This document shows, one piece after another, positions 1 to 12,800 of a stretch of DNA of 64,000 nt. Where the stretch lies: positions 26,523,196-26,587,195 of the forward strand of contig CM037839.1 in NCBI GenBank assembly GCA_021234535.1, given 5' to 3'. The notes beneath the pieces are model-generated. The model was not told the origin of the DNA. It did not search any database and saw nothing but the letters and a program-made list of their open reading frames with translations. Each line of letters opens with the position of its first letter. Positions within the stretch are counted from its first letter, which is position 1. Origin of the DNA: Stichopus chloronotus (lineage: Eukaryota > Echinodermata > Holothuroidea > Aspidochirotida > Stichopodidae). Position numbers and translations under genes: made by a program.

Positions 1-3000
1 ATGTTCACTCACTGCAAATCTTAAGGCTCAGTAGAGAGCTTGGAACACCTATTCGGAATTTCTCAACTTTTGTAGGGGGCTGATCCAGGATGTTTGTTTT
101 TTTTGGGGGGGCACTAGATTCACCTACTGTGGGAGTGTTGCCCATCTGAAAAACTTAGGTAAAAGAAAAATGGTGCTCTCGGTGTGGTCTATGAGTTTTT
201 AAATCACAACCGTGACGAGGAGAGCAACGGAGAGATTTCTGAGAGAGAATATTAAAGACACAAATCCAGGCCACATATCAGGTATCTTTAAAGTAGTGCT
301 TGTTGAACTATCAGATACGGTCCACCTTAGTACATGGAATTTTAGTTATAGGAAATCCCCCCCCCCCTCTCTCTCTCTCTGGATTCACCCCTTGTTTTGG
401 TGAATGATGGTAATCCTACCCAACCCCCCCCCCCACCACCCTTGAAAGCCGATGCAATGCTTCTTTGGTAGGATCAAGTATGATTCTATCTGGTCACTTA
501 CTATTGTCCGTTTGTTTTCACTTCACAAATCATGAAATGTATCTAATATTTTGTAAGAATTTTGTACAATTCCACTTTTTCTCCTCTGGTTTCTGGTATT
601 TACAATCATGTGGGAGTCTTGCTTTCACGTGTCATTTAGTCGTGAAAGATGCCCCTGAGGTAAGGATTTGCTAAATCTGGACCATCTTGGACATGATTTC
701 TTAAAGGGACATTACCATTATGTATTCCACCCTTGGGTGTATTTTCCAACAACTTTAGTTGGATGATATTCTCTAAATTTCTCAGGAATGTACAAGTAAG
801 GCATAAAATTCTGTACAACCATCCCCTTAAGTTTTTTCTCTTTTTTGTTCCCTTGAGTTTCATAGGTTAGTTTGCTGATTCAGACAGCATAGCTTTATTA
901 TGATTTCTAGTATTTAGTTCAAATGTATCCTCCCAGTTTTTAAAAGATAGGCGAGTGACACCACTGTTCATTCATGTCAGGTACCATTGAGGTGTGTTCT
1001 AAGCTTTCTTTTAATATAGATTACAAGAAAGTGTTTTAAGTCTCTTAATGATGCTATTTTACGAACAAATAAAGGTGTAACTAGATGGTCTAGGAAATAA
1101 GGTTCTTTGACATTTGAATGTCAAGATTTTAGTGTAAAGATCTCTGTATTTGTATATATTGACTTGATCAAGCAGTTTACAAGGCTTAAAATCAGCAAGA
1201 TAAAAGACTTGGAGATAGTGTGAACAACCATTGAGGTTTTTAAGGCCAGAATGCATAGTCCACAATCTACTGAGTCGGTGATGAATAAATAGTAATACAT
1301 TCCATTGCTTGTCTTTTGAAATCGCTTTGTAACTGCATTGATAAAGCCAGTGTTCACTATAAAATAATTCTGCTGTGCTTTTGTTTTTAAAAATACTAGA
1401 AATAGAAGTATATTAAATGGATTCATATATATTGCTTTCAAATTTTGTACATTTCTGGAGAAATGGTTTCAAAACAGTATTTGTGTACATGAGTTGAATA
1501 TGCCTTCCGTCAGGATCCACAGCTTTGCTATATCCTCAAACTACATCACTTTGAGTCACTTCATGATGTTATGATTAAGACAGCTGCTTGTAATTGACTT
1601 GAAGTAATTCAGAGTTATTATGGCATATCCTGTTACTTCCTTAAGTTGCATATTTGTTTGTTTGAATATGTAGGATGTAACTGTTTATACCTTTTTAAAT
1701 ATGACTGTAAAGAGAAAGTTATACAAAGCAAATTGCATTGATTAGAAATATAATGGTAATGCCAACTGATTTTTGTCTATTTGTTATCTTTGCAGTGGCC
1801 CTGCTTAGACTGTTTCAGTCATGTTTGAAAATCAACTGCCAAGGGATGAAATGAGTAGGTTTGCAATTTGCAACCCATGAAGGTTGAGTTGTGATTTAAT
1901 TTCATGTAAGCTTTGCAATAGTTGCAAATATTTTCTTCGGTCCTACCTGAAAATTTCAATTCTCTGTGGAATAGTTAAAATCCAAAGCCACAACTTTGCA
2001 CTTAACTGCTTCACATGCCATGCTCGCACATATGCAGCTGTGTAACTGCAGCAGGTATTGAAACAGAAAGACAGAGGGCATTGTTTCTCTTTTCATCAAA
2101 ACCAATAACAAGGTTTTTATGTGCAGGCTGGAGTAAGCATCACTGCAATGTTTGCTGAATGTCTGCTATGAGCCTCAATCAAAATGGAATGACTTAAAGT
2201 TGGACTATGAGTTGAAAATTTGTCAAATCCCAAGGGAATTATGTCATAACCACTACAAATTACAAACCTACATACTTGCATGCAAGAATATTTGTATCCA
2301 TTCCCATTGGTCTATTTGATTTCAAGGAACAGTGGTTGACTGCTACGCTATCTTGTGGGGTCTGCATTTTGTAGGGCCAACAAACGTGTCGAGACAATTT
2401 TCATAGTCAGATATCTGGAAGATGAGTGCAGAATTCTCTTTCAGATTTCGTGACAGGTAATGTTTTTCCCCCAACATTCTCTTCCCCGGAACACTCAACA
2501 AAGAACAAAGGTAGAAGACCTGATGATTGCCAGTACAAACTCATAGTCCAGCTTTAAAGCAGGATGTGCTGTTATTCCTGCATTTTCCAAAGGACTGCCT
2601 ATACTTCTTATAGTTGCAGAAAGTTATAAAAACTCCTGTACAGAGGTATATTTGTCCAAGTATAGCCTAATTTCTAAAGGAAATGCTTTTGCATAGGAGT
2701 CTCGTTGTAGCAGTGTTCACATGGAAGTGCTGCACATTTACCACAGGGTCCAATGCCGCTAACTTTTAAGCCGAAAAAAACTAAATCGCTCGTTTCTACC
2801 GTAACTAACACTCTAATTAATGAACTTTTTAATGAAAGAAACCTGGCATAGCTTGCTATTATCCACATTGGTATCAAATGACAGAAAATGATAGAAGATC
2901 AACCGTAGAGGCTATTTTTATTCCTTCAAACAGCACATCCTACTTTAATGTCAACAATGTCAACTATTGATAAGCAAAAACTGCCAATCAATTTGTTCAG

Positions 3001-3625
3001 ACTATTTTGTCCCTTGACTGCCAAAATTAGCAACTTAAAAAACACTATGAAATAAATAATGCGATTTGCAAAAATGTAACATTTGCTCCCTCATCACATC
3101 CTAAATTCAACTCATTTGACCCCATGGAATCAAATCAATTACCTATTTTAAAATAAGAAATCCATAAAATACCAAGAGATGTACAATGCATCAAACTACT
3201 AGAATTTCTTAGAATCTTTTTGATGAATACTATACATCAGTACAAAATAGAGTCTTGTTACAGTAGAAACGATTATCAAAGTAGTTGGCCTCTGGGCATG
3301 ATTAAACAATGCATCTACTTACAATTTTTATGAAGACATAGAATTTGTCATTTCAGTTGATACTACTTTTTAGTTCTGCATGTGATGCATTGCCTTGCTT
3401 GATATGAAGAGCAATTTCAGTAGACTTGTTGTTTGAACAACTTCAATGTATTACAGCCAAAAAATATTTTGTGGAAGACTATTCACATCATAGTTGAGAC
3501 TTCCATACTCCACTTTCCCTCCTTCCTCTCAACGAAAGCCCTATAAAGAAGATGAGAATCAGTGAAGCTGTATCTGTGCTTGGATTGTGTCACTTCAACA
3601 AACTAGGCCAATAGAATATCTACAA
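1..3625. other. Gene-free DNA downstream of AOPEP
   Basis: I see no exon here on either strand. The open frames are short, lack splice borders and have no recognisable protein content. The stretch holds poly-C tracts near 360 and 425, a CT-rich run, and one member of an interspersed repeat pair (about 2203-2565). In human the neighbour beyond the AOPEP 3' end is FANCC. I looked for FANCC-like reading frames and did not find any. Confidence 0.6.
2203..2565 (+). repeat. Interspersed repeat, copy 1
   Basis: About 360 bp matching 63,088-63,450 in the same orientation. Shared blocks include 'ccattcccattggtct', 'gggccaacaaa', 'agacaattttcata' and 'ctggaagatgagtgca'. The copies have diverged by many substitutions and small indels. 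No coding content, terminal repeat or poly-A tail is obvious, so the class is unknown. Confidence 0.7.
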
Positions 3626-3631
3626 TTTATT
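3626..3631 (-). terminator. Candidate AOPEP poly(A) signal
   Basis: TTTATT on the plus strand reads AATAAA on the gene strand, about 95 bases after the AOPEP stop codon. This is the first such hexamer after the stop. Without transcript ends it stays a candidate. Confidence 0.5.
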
Positions 3632-3725
3632 GCATCTTAGAGGAAGGAAGATTTTAGAAACATTCCTCTTTTTTTTGCTGAAAAGTCCTTTCTGGGGTCA
3701 TCTACCCTGTGAGTGTTCTATTTTA

Positions 3726-3869
3726 TTACTTTCCCATCATCTCCTCTACGGTTCTACGGCATCCTCTGTCCATCACCATGGCAACAGCTTCATAACAGGT
3801 CTCAGCTAGCAAACGCTGGATATGATCCTCTGAAGCCAATAGTTCACCATAAAGGTACACACCCATTGA
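3726..3869 (-). CDS. AOPEP: AOPEP last coding exon (residues 814-860, stop)
   Basis: Acceptor 'tttgcag' at 3,869, stop TAA at 3,726-3,728. It encodes SMGVYLYGELLASEDHIQRL, AETCYEAVAMVMDR and ends EEMMGK. MGVYLYGEL is nearly invariant at the AP-O C terminus, so the gene end is secure. Confidence 0.94.
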   Translation of the reverse strand, partial: SMGVYLYGELLASEDHIQRLLAETCYEAVAMVMDRGCRRTVEEMMGK

Positions 3870-6800
3870 CTGCAAACAAAGAAAATAAAAAAAATTCCCT
3901 ATGGATCAGTAGAACTCCATTCCTGGTGATGTAATCAAATAGCAAAAATTCCAACACAGCCATTGCAGGTAGTTTTACTTTAAAATGCTAGCTGATTACT
4001 TTCAAAGAAATCTGGTCAATCACCTGGTCTTTCAGTAAGAACATCCTGACGTCGCCATATCCGTCCATAAACTTGTGTCTGATCACCAATTCGCACCAAC
4101 GATGTCGAATTTCTGCATTCTTCAAATGCAATTCAAAGTCGTTTTTCAGTTTTGTTAACGTCTTCAAGGTTAGACTTTCATCCTCCAGTAAATACTCAAG
4201 AAGCAGACACAATTGTTCAGACAGAAGACTTAAATTCAATTCAGGCTCCTCAAAAGCTAACTTCATTTTTTTCTTTAGTTTGAATTTCTCTTTTCTTCTA
4301 AAATATGAGTCTATTAATCTCCATTTAGCGACCTGTTGTAAGACCACAAAGAAAACGATTAATAATGACGTAGGCAGAAATCAAGTGGCATCGCAAGGGA
4401 AAATGCAATCTATGTAAGAAGGCAGTGTTACATTCCTAAACATACGTATCACATTATGCCATATTACAAAATTACTGATTTATTTCTGGCAGAGATGAGA
4501 CAAAAATGCACCCTAGCAGACAGCATACTGTGTTCACAGATACGTATATGTTATAGTAAAGCACACAGAAACAAGATGGGTCAGTCATGAATGAAGTCTT
4601 ATGGAAGTGTGATACAAACAATACTAAAAATATGTTTGTTTCACCTTTGAGCAGAAAATCAAGGGTGAAGAGAACATATCCTGACTTTTCTCCTCTTTTG
4701 TTGTATATTCTCACCTCAGATATAACCTGCTGAATGAGTTTGTTTCCTTTCATGAATCTTTCATGGTTTAAGATGCTCGGTATTCCTGGTGAATCCAGCC
4801 AATCTTTCTCAATTACAGCCTGGCTGACGTGATTTTCACTACAGCAGAAATCAACGACAAATAACGTTAAGAATAAGAAAAGTGCCATTATCCTGTAAAA
4901 GGCTTTAATTTACGTCACAGTTCACCTGGTCGGCAGTGAATTCCAATCACAGGAATTCTAACCCTTAGACGATCACTCGGCAAGAAATATGATGAAAACT
5001 CAAGACAGAAGCCTAGTGCTGACCAGATGAAAAATTCAGACAAATGAATTCTTTACAAACACCTTAATACACTTCACTCATCCCATTCTGACATTCAGCC
5101 TCTCTCAAAGCACGACAGTGATGATACAAATGTCTGGTTTGGAAAACAAAATCGGAAAATTTGTATCTATTAGGCTTTTAATATCTCTCTTTTGAGTCCA
5201 CCAGAAGCTATGTTGGCATGAGAGCAACAGTTTCCTTTGAGACTCTGGTATCCACAGACCCACTGGATCTGGGATTTCGACAGGGACCTTGGAGAGGATC
5301 AACTACCACTGGACAGATCACTGCTTATGGAACTTCTTCTTCTGACCATATCAGCTCTGCTAGATAAAACAAACTATCTTTCAGCTCACTTGAGAGAAAG
5401 TCAGGGATTACAGGGGACTATTCTTTGGATTAATGTTTTGGGCTACATAAAACTTCTCTAAAGGGCCTATCTGCCGAATGGAGCAACATTAGAGTCTAAG
5501 GAGGGCAGAAAAATTAATGGAAGAGCAAGAAATACTTGGGAACAAAATGTAATCTTCCCCAACATTTCTCTATTCAGTATGAACTGATTTAAAACTTAAA
5601 AAAATACATAACATATATGGGCAGCATGATAACAGTATAGACATCAATGAAACTTGTTTTTAGGCTGTCGTGTGGATTATTTCCTTATTGCATCAAAACA
5701 AGTTTACATTTACAAAAAAGTAGAAAGTTTCAGTTAACTTAGCTTGTAAAAGTTTGCAAATATTGCTCACATCAGCTGTGTCAAAGGCATAACAATAGGC
5801 AACATGTCTCAAACACAGGAAATGGTTGGAAAAGAGTTCAGTCCAAAACACATTTTGAAGGGAACACACATAAGACGTCCCAATAATTTAACCAGGAGTG
5901 ATCAATTTTACCATTTGATTCTATTTTTGATACTGCTAAACATGTCCGTATGTATTTCAACAGTAGTTTAGGCCTATGCTGCATTGTCATTGTTTGATGA
6001 TAATTCCTTCAATGCGCTGGCAATTTGGTCAAGTTCTGGTTAACTTTGGATGGATACTCCCTGAGCTGAAAGGATGCGTACTGTCAAAGAGACTTTTTGC
6101 ATCTTTGGCATAATCAAAGATAATGTCTTTGCTTTGATATCATCAATCAACACACTGCAGTGATCAACACAAACATTCTAGGACATTATGAGACAATAAT
6201 TCTGAGTGAAAAAAAGAGATGTTAACAAACTTCATTGATTTATTACTTTATGAACTATCTTAATATCTAGCCCAGTGAGATGGAGAGCAAATACAACCCT
6301 GATCACAAGAGAAATACATCTTGGGATATTTGTTAGATTATCATTGATTCCCTGTGCCCCTTATTTGTCGTGCTATTTCCTGGTGCCCCTCAGCCCACCA
6401 CAAGAAAAATGAAGAATCAACACTGATGTATTGTACATACAGTGCAGAGTCAAATTTGTGTCTCACTAGTTTTATACGTTAAACTGTTCTCTCATTAATT
6501 ACCCTTAAAATGTTCCCCTCCTCCAACATTTTATTTTCATATAGTACCATTCTTCTTTGTAAATTGTCTAAAAGGTTCCCCAGGGTGCCCCCTGAGGTGT
6601 TTGCTGTTAATCTCAAGAGGTGATAGTATCCCCAGAGGGGGACTTACTCATTAGACAGATGTGCTATAATTACAGGTTCTGAACAACTTACGAAAGTATG
6701 GGACACATTTCAAAGAGGATCTTGAAAAATTCTTTGGAGAGCACCAGACGACCGTGGAAGGTTGAAACATAAGTAGACATGACATGAAGAAGAGATTCTA

Positions 6801-9800
6801 TGCCGACGATGTCTGCGATGTAGTGTAGCAGGAAGTAGCCCTATATAGTATCAAATCAACAGAGTGGTAACATTGTTAGTTGTGAAGAGTTAAATACCAT
6901 ACATGGGTATCAGATGGATTACTGTGCCATTAAGCGACAAGTGTAAGAAATAATGCTGAAGACACATCAATATAATGATGATACAATCCTATTACTAAAA
7001 TTATTCAGGATGAAAGAAACTCACCAAACCGTGTTACATTAATACTTAAGACCATAATATGAATCAACCAGAGAAACTGAAATAACCACCCAACAGAACT
7101 GGCATAGAAATGATCTCAAAGTGTTCCTGTGATGTCCATTTTGAAAACGGCTTAATGCCAACTCCATACTCCAAAAATTAAAAAGCATCAATTGACATTC
7201 AGCACACCATTACATTTCAGATCTACACTAGCTGACTTAAAGGTAACTATTCAGTTATGACTTATGCACTCTATTTGGTAGCAATATGATGTACGTACCC
7301 CTCTGCTATTACTACAGCAATGTCATGTACACAGTGGCACATCTAAATGTTGTGATATTAAGGGGGGTGCCAATGAATCCCCATCCTGGGGGAGGGAGAG
7401 GTTCAACTTCTCTTTTGACAATTCATCTATTTAAGCAAACTCATTTGTAAAAGTATAATCCCATTTTTTTTTGTGAAGGAAATTATATGTTTTTGTGATC
7501 TAAGGAAGGTCAAAAATATTTTTAAACTTGGGTGAAAAAGTGACTTCACTGGCAAAATGTAACCAGTTGGAAGGGAAAATCCTTTAACCAGCCAGTGTAA
7601 CAAACACATAACTGTCCACCCCTTAATAATGCCGGTGGTTGACGTCAACATTTCCTCTTTTGAATCATTTCCCTTTTAGTTTCGATTACAGCCAAAACTC
7701 TGGTAATGGAACCATCAACGTGATTTATTAATAGGTTCTGTGATCCCCAAAATTGTCGCCCACAGCCCTACTTGAGAGGTCAATGACTACACCTGATTGA
7801 TCTCATACATTGTACTGTCCTACTTTGCTTGTTTGTCCTCCCTCTTCATTTTCGCTTATTTTTAAAATTTTCAGGTGCACACCTGTTGCCCTCCTTCCTC
7901 CCTTCTGGATCTGCCAATAGGAGCCATTAATATCAATTACATCAAACTAATAATTTACTTTAAGCTCCACCTTTGAATAACAAGCAATTGTTGTATTGTT
8001 CAATCATCACTAAAGATCATTGTTCCATTAGTCCATAACTTAATAGTCAACATTGTTTATTGTACAGCTCCCTGCCAGTATGTAAAACATTACTTAAGTC
8101 CTCATTGACCCCTTTGTCCAATGAATGTGGTGAGAAAGAAATACTGACATACTTTCAAAGCAGGTTTCAACAACTGGGAGCAGAGTGTATTTACAAAATT
8201 CAAATTTCTTGCATAAAATGTGAATGTTTCTGATAACTTTCGTTGTAATAGCCCTCTTACATAACTGTGTCTCTCACATATGCTTACTCACGACTACTTG
8301 AAAAGAAAAAAGACTACTCCTATGAAAGGGGGCAATAAATACTTGGTTCATCTGTAGATTTATTCATTTCAAAATAGAGATATTCCTGGTAATTAACAGA
8401 AATGGAACATTCCCCCAGTTTGCATTTTATGTTCCTTTAAAATATTTAATTACAGGCATTGAAGGTTCCAAGTCCTTGGCAGCCATATTACCTGAATGTA
8501 ATACTTAACTGTCTATGCCTTACCCGTCTTGATAAAGGACAAGTTACAATAACCATTAAACAATAGGCTCAATATATCATGAACCTCAAGCCATAATATT
8601 TCCCATAAATCCTGCTTTTTAGGAATTTAAGTATTTGATGAAGTGTTAACTTCTGTTCAAATACATGAATTTGTACCTTGAGGTAATGTACTTGTAAGAA
8701 CCACTTGTCAGGATGTTGGCCATTCTTTACATAGCCAGCTAGCAGAGCATCTCTCGTGTGAGATTGGTCTCCCATCGGCCTCATAATCTGTAGCTCAGAA
8801 GCAGTGTTTGCCACTTCAGCTTTCAACGCTCTGTACCTTAAGAGCGCCCTGAGATTGGAGATCTCCTGGAATTTAGCCTTTGTCCACTGCAGTTTGACGA
8901 AAGAAAAAGATGGAAACAACAAATATTATATGTTATCACTGCTTTAATGGCATGCATTATAGACAGAACCAACAGGTAAGGAAAATATGAGCTGCTCTGG
9001 TGAGAGGTATGCCAATATAATGCTACCTTGCAAATGCAAATTAGGATTGGCTGGCAGTCATTATGATCACTGAATATTTATCAGGCAGTCTCCTGTATTT
9101 GACACGTTTGGCATGGTTAATGCTGGGAAGTGTCTAAGGTTCTAGGATACTGTGAGTGTAAAGAACACAAATGTATGACAAAGATGCTAGTGCAGTGTAT
9201 AAATTTAGCCTATCACTAGTGGGGTCCAGTCATCGCAGAGGACTAGAACACAAGCAAAATTCAAACAGCTAAAAACTCTGTTTTTCCTACCACACTACCA
9301 CAAAACTACAGTGAGCTGTAAGTTGTTTACCGCCGCATCGCCTCGGGTCATTTTTATCACCTCACCACGCTGATGCTGTCTCATTCAGGTAGCAAACAAT
9401 AACATGGTCGATAAGACATCAAATGCTTAGATTTCCTGAACCTGTATTTCATATAATGATAGGGAATCTCAGTTGTCATGTCCATATGCAAAAATGTATA
9501 ACTGAGAAGTGAAAATGATATTCTGACTAGTGAAGGGAGAAAACAGGAATTTTAGAGGCCTTGATTCATCATGAAATGCCATGCAATCAAATACTGTCAA
9601 ATCATGCATTTCTTCATCTTCTTCTGCTTCCAATGTTTAGCTGCAGGAAAACCAAACAGCAGGGCAACCAAATCTTGGAAGGTTGCAGTCCACTACACAA
9701 GCACGGAAATTCCTTAAATTGATACACTTAATACACTGTGTTAGTACAGGTGTCAGTGCCGTAAGCACAAAAAGTATGTTACGGCAGAGGTGCTGAGTGG

Positions 9801-12800
9801 TGTTTCAGTATGTTGTTTAAGTAAACCAAATAAGGATGTTGTGCAAGAAAAGAAAAAGAAACATGACAGTGAGGAACACCATTTGATCAACATTTATAGA
9901 TCAGCATGAGATCCATGTTAAATCAGTTTCACATCACCATTAGAACAGCATTTGATGAGCCTTAGATCAAACTCACATTTTCTGCTATAGATTGGATGGG
10001 ATCCTCCAAGAAGGTAGCAAAGCCTTCACTGAGCCACTCTTCCGTCCAATCCATCGCACCGATTAACAGCCCAAACCAGGAATGACTGATTTCATGTGCA
10101 AGACGAGAAGAGAGGCTGCCATCACCAGCAAGGAGTGTCTGAGAAATGAAGACAATGCTGGGACTAGGAAAAAAGAGAGAGAATGCACTTAACAAGAAAC
10201 TACACCTTAGCTATTATTGCTCAAAATCTAGCATTAATTAGCTACTCTCAAACTTTTAAGAGGTCATCGTGGTATTACTAAACAACTTTTCCTTCCCTTC
10301 ACAACAAACAGTTTTTTACGTCTTGTTTGTAGGACTCTACCTTGTGTTAATGTAATTCACCAAATATTCTGGCCTTCATCGGCAGAGGCATACTTTGAGC
10401 AGTTTGTGCACTAAGTTGATTGATTGATTGGTTGAATGATTGATTAATATACTGATGGATTTACAGATTGATTAACAGAGTCAGTTTAATGATTTAAAGA
10501 CTTTTCAGTTTTGGGTTCATTCAATTAACTTTCCATCCATGCTGAATTGAAGCTGCTAAAAATCCTATTTTTTATACCACACTAAGACTAAAGATAAATT
10601 TTGGTTTATGGTGTTATCAGCCTCATTGCATTAGGTAATTTTTTATCACCTCACAGTGATTCTGCTACACTCAGGTAAACAAAACCATGGTCAATTAGAC
10701 ATTAAATGCCTAGTTTACCTTGAGCTGTGTGTCATATATATGGCAGAGGATCTAAGCTGTCATGCCCATGGGCAAAAATCTGTAGTTGAGAAGGAAATGT
10801 TTCCTCACTGATAAAGAATTACAACAAGATTTTCAGAAGCCTCAAATAATGCAATGAGGTACTGATTACAGTTGTAGACACTTGGAATAAATTAACTTCA
10901 TTTACATACAGTGACATTTTTAACATTTTCTAAGCGCAACATCTTCAGCAAAATACTGTATCAATGTTCATCTCTTTGAATACTACAGTATACAAAATAT
11001 AAATCAATTCCCCTTTCAGCCAAATTATGACACACTCGTTACGTTTTGCAATGAAAACTTGTAACAGTTTCTCCATACAGCTTTATATGATTCACTGAAA
11101 ACTTATCTTTAAGTCCATAAGTAATCCAGATAGGGCATACGTCAGTTTGTAAATTTGGAACCTGGGCAAGGTTTCGTTTACTTCACATCATAAGTCTAGA
11201 TGGTATACTGGGGAGCATTTTTAAAGTTCTGGCAATTCGCACTGTATGATGAAAATATAATTACCTGGCTAACCCAATGCTGGCAAAACAACAAGGTAGC
11301 ACAACAACATCCAGTCTGGAGAATGGATGAGGGCCAAGAATCTTGAAAGCAGCATTCAGATACCCAGGTATACAGCCCCCGAACTCGTCTTCTGCAGATG
11401 CAAGGACAGATTTGGGAGCAAAGATGCGAGCAGGGATGACTGGTTGTTGGTGATGATTAATCCTACATGGCCAAGGCTCATGATTGCAAGTGGTAGAACT
11501 GCATAGGTACAGATAAAATTGTGGAAATTTATAAGAATTTATCTTCACAACAATCAGGATCAAAATAAAGAAATATCTACATAGCTTGATCTCTTCAAGT
11601 GCCCACCAGGACTTGGCACAGAGGTCTTTTTCTGCATGAGGTCTTCTGCATGAAAACTGTGACAAATTTTACAGGTACATCTTTAAAATTGTTGCATTTT
11701 ATAACATTTCAAGCTCGAAAATCACACATCAAATTTCGTGCCATCAAACAACTAACCACAGTAGATTTTTGCACAAAAGCACAGCTTATCAAGATAAGAC
11801 TGAAGTTACTCCTTAGTTTATACAGCTGATTGAATTTAATGTGGTTGGTGAAATGAATCTTTCTGTGAGGGAATACTGTAACTTTACTTTCATCACACTG
11901 ACGGATAAGTGTGGCTAAAGCAACAATTTTCATCTGTCACTGTGATTTTAAAAACCACAGGTGACAGATGAAATACCATAGCGATAGACACTGAGAGCTT
12001 ATCCAGGCAATCCCCGCTATTTACAATGGTGAAGCAAGATTCCAGGAACTACAACTGTTTGTTTTGCATTCTTGAAAACTACTTCCTGTTACAAAGTCAC
12101 GATATAAACGTAATTGACATGATGAACAGTTTAAAAAAAAAATGTCAGGTCAGTAAAAAAAAATGTCAAGTCATCGATTTAAAGGGCCAGCTTCTGAAGC
12201 TCTTTACAATGATAGTTAGAGCAAAATGTCAAAAAGAGGACTGTGAAACAAATGGTTCAGGGGTCCAGGGGTGTCTAGGGTGGATGAGGTTCAAACATTC
12301 TTGGACATATCGTTTATGTTCATTTAGAGCACATCTGTACAATCATCAAATTTAAACTTACCTTGATATGTGATTGTAGGTAATGTTGATGGTATCCGCC
12401 ATCTCGGTGGTGTTCTTTACATCAGTTGGAAGGTTGACTCCATGCCACTGTCCAATTGCCAAGGCTAACATAGAGGGAGGCATAACCATGTTAACAAAGT
12501 AGTATGAAGTCTTGGTCCCTGTCATAAATCAGAGACAATACAACATGAACGTAAGTACTAAGTGGGACATTTTGTTACAAAACTGTGATTAAAGTTTGTA
12601 CTTTGACAGCAAGAAAATACAGATCTGATAAGGGGTCATGCACTAAAGTTAAAGAAGCTCAGATTTTTAGGCTTTCTTGTTGACTACTAGAACCTCAAAA
12701 GCTATTGCCAAATCCATGGAGCACATCCTTCCCGACAAGATTCCCTGGAATGTCTGCTTTCACACATCTGCTACACTCCCCCACTCTCTGTGGTATACAT

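Larger units (their letters stand above)
4839..9976. other. AOPEP: AOPEP introns between exons 5 and 8
   Basis: Apart from exons 6 and 7, this is intron sequence without recognisable genes. The short open frames (for example near 7,430-7,650 minus and 5,237-5,461 plus) lack family content. One diverged copy of the flanking repeat lies at about 9,264-9,600. Confidence 0.6.

Noticed and set aside
1..3625. FANCC, the human neighbour of AOPEP
   Set aside because: No frame on either strand resembles it in this stretch.
4923..4982. tRNA-like words on the minus strand (gtctaagg, then ggttagaattcc)
   Set aside because: A- and B-box-like words are only a few bases apart and no cloverleaf can be drawn. 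At most a SINE scrap.
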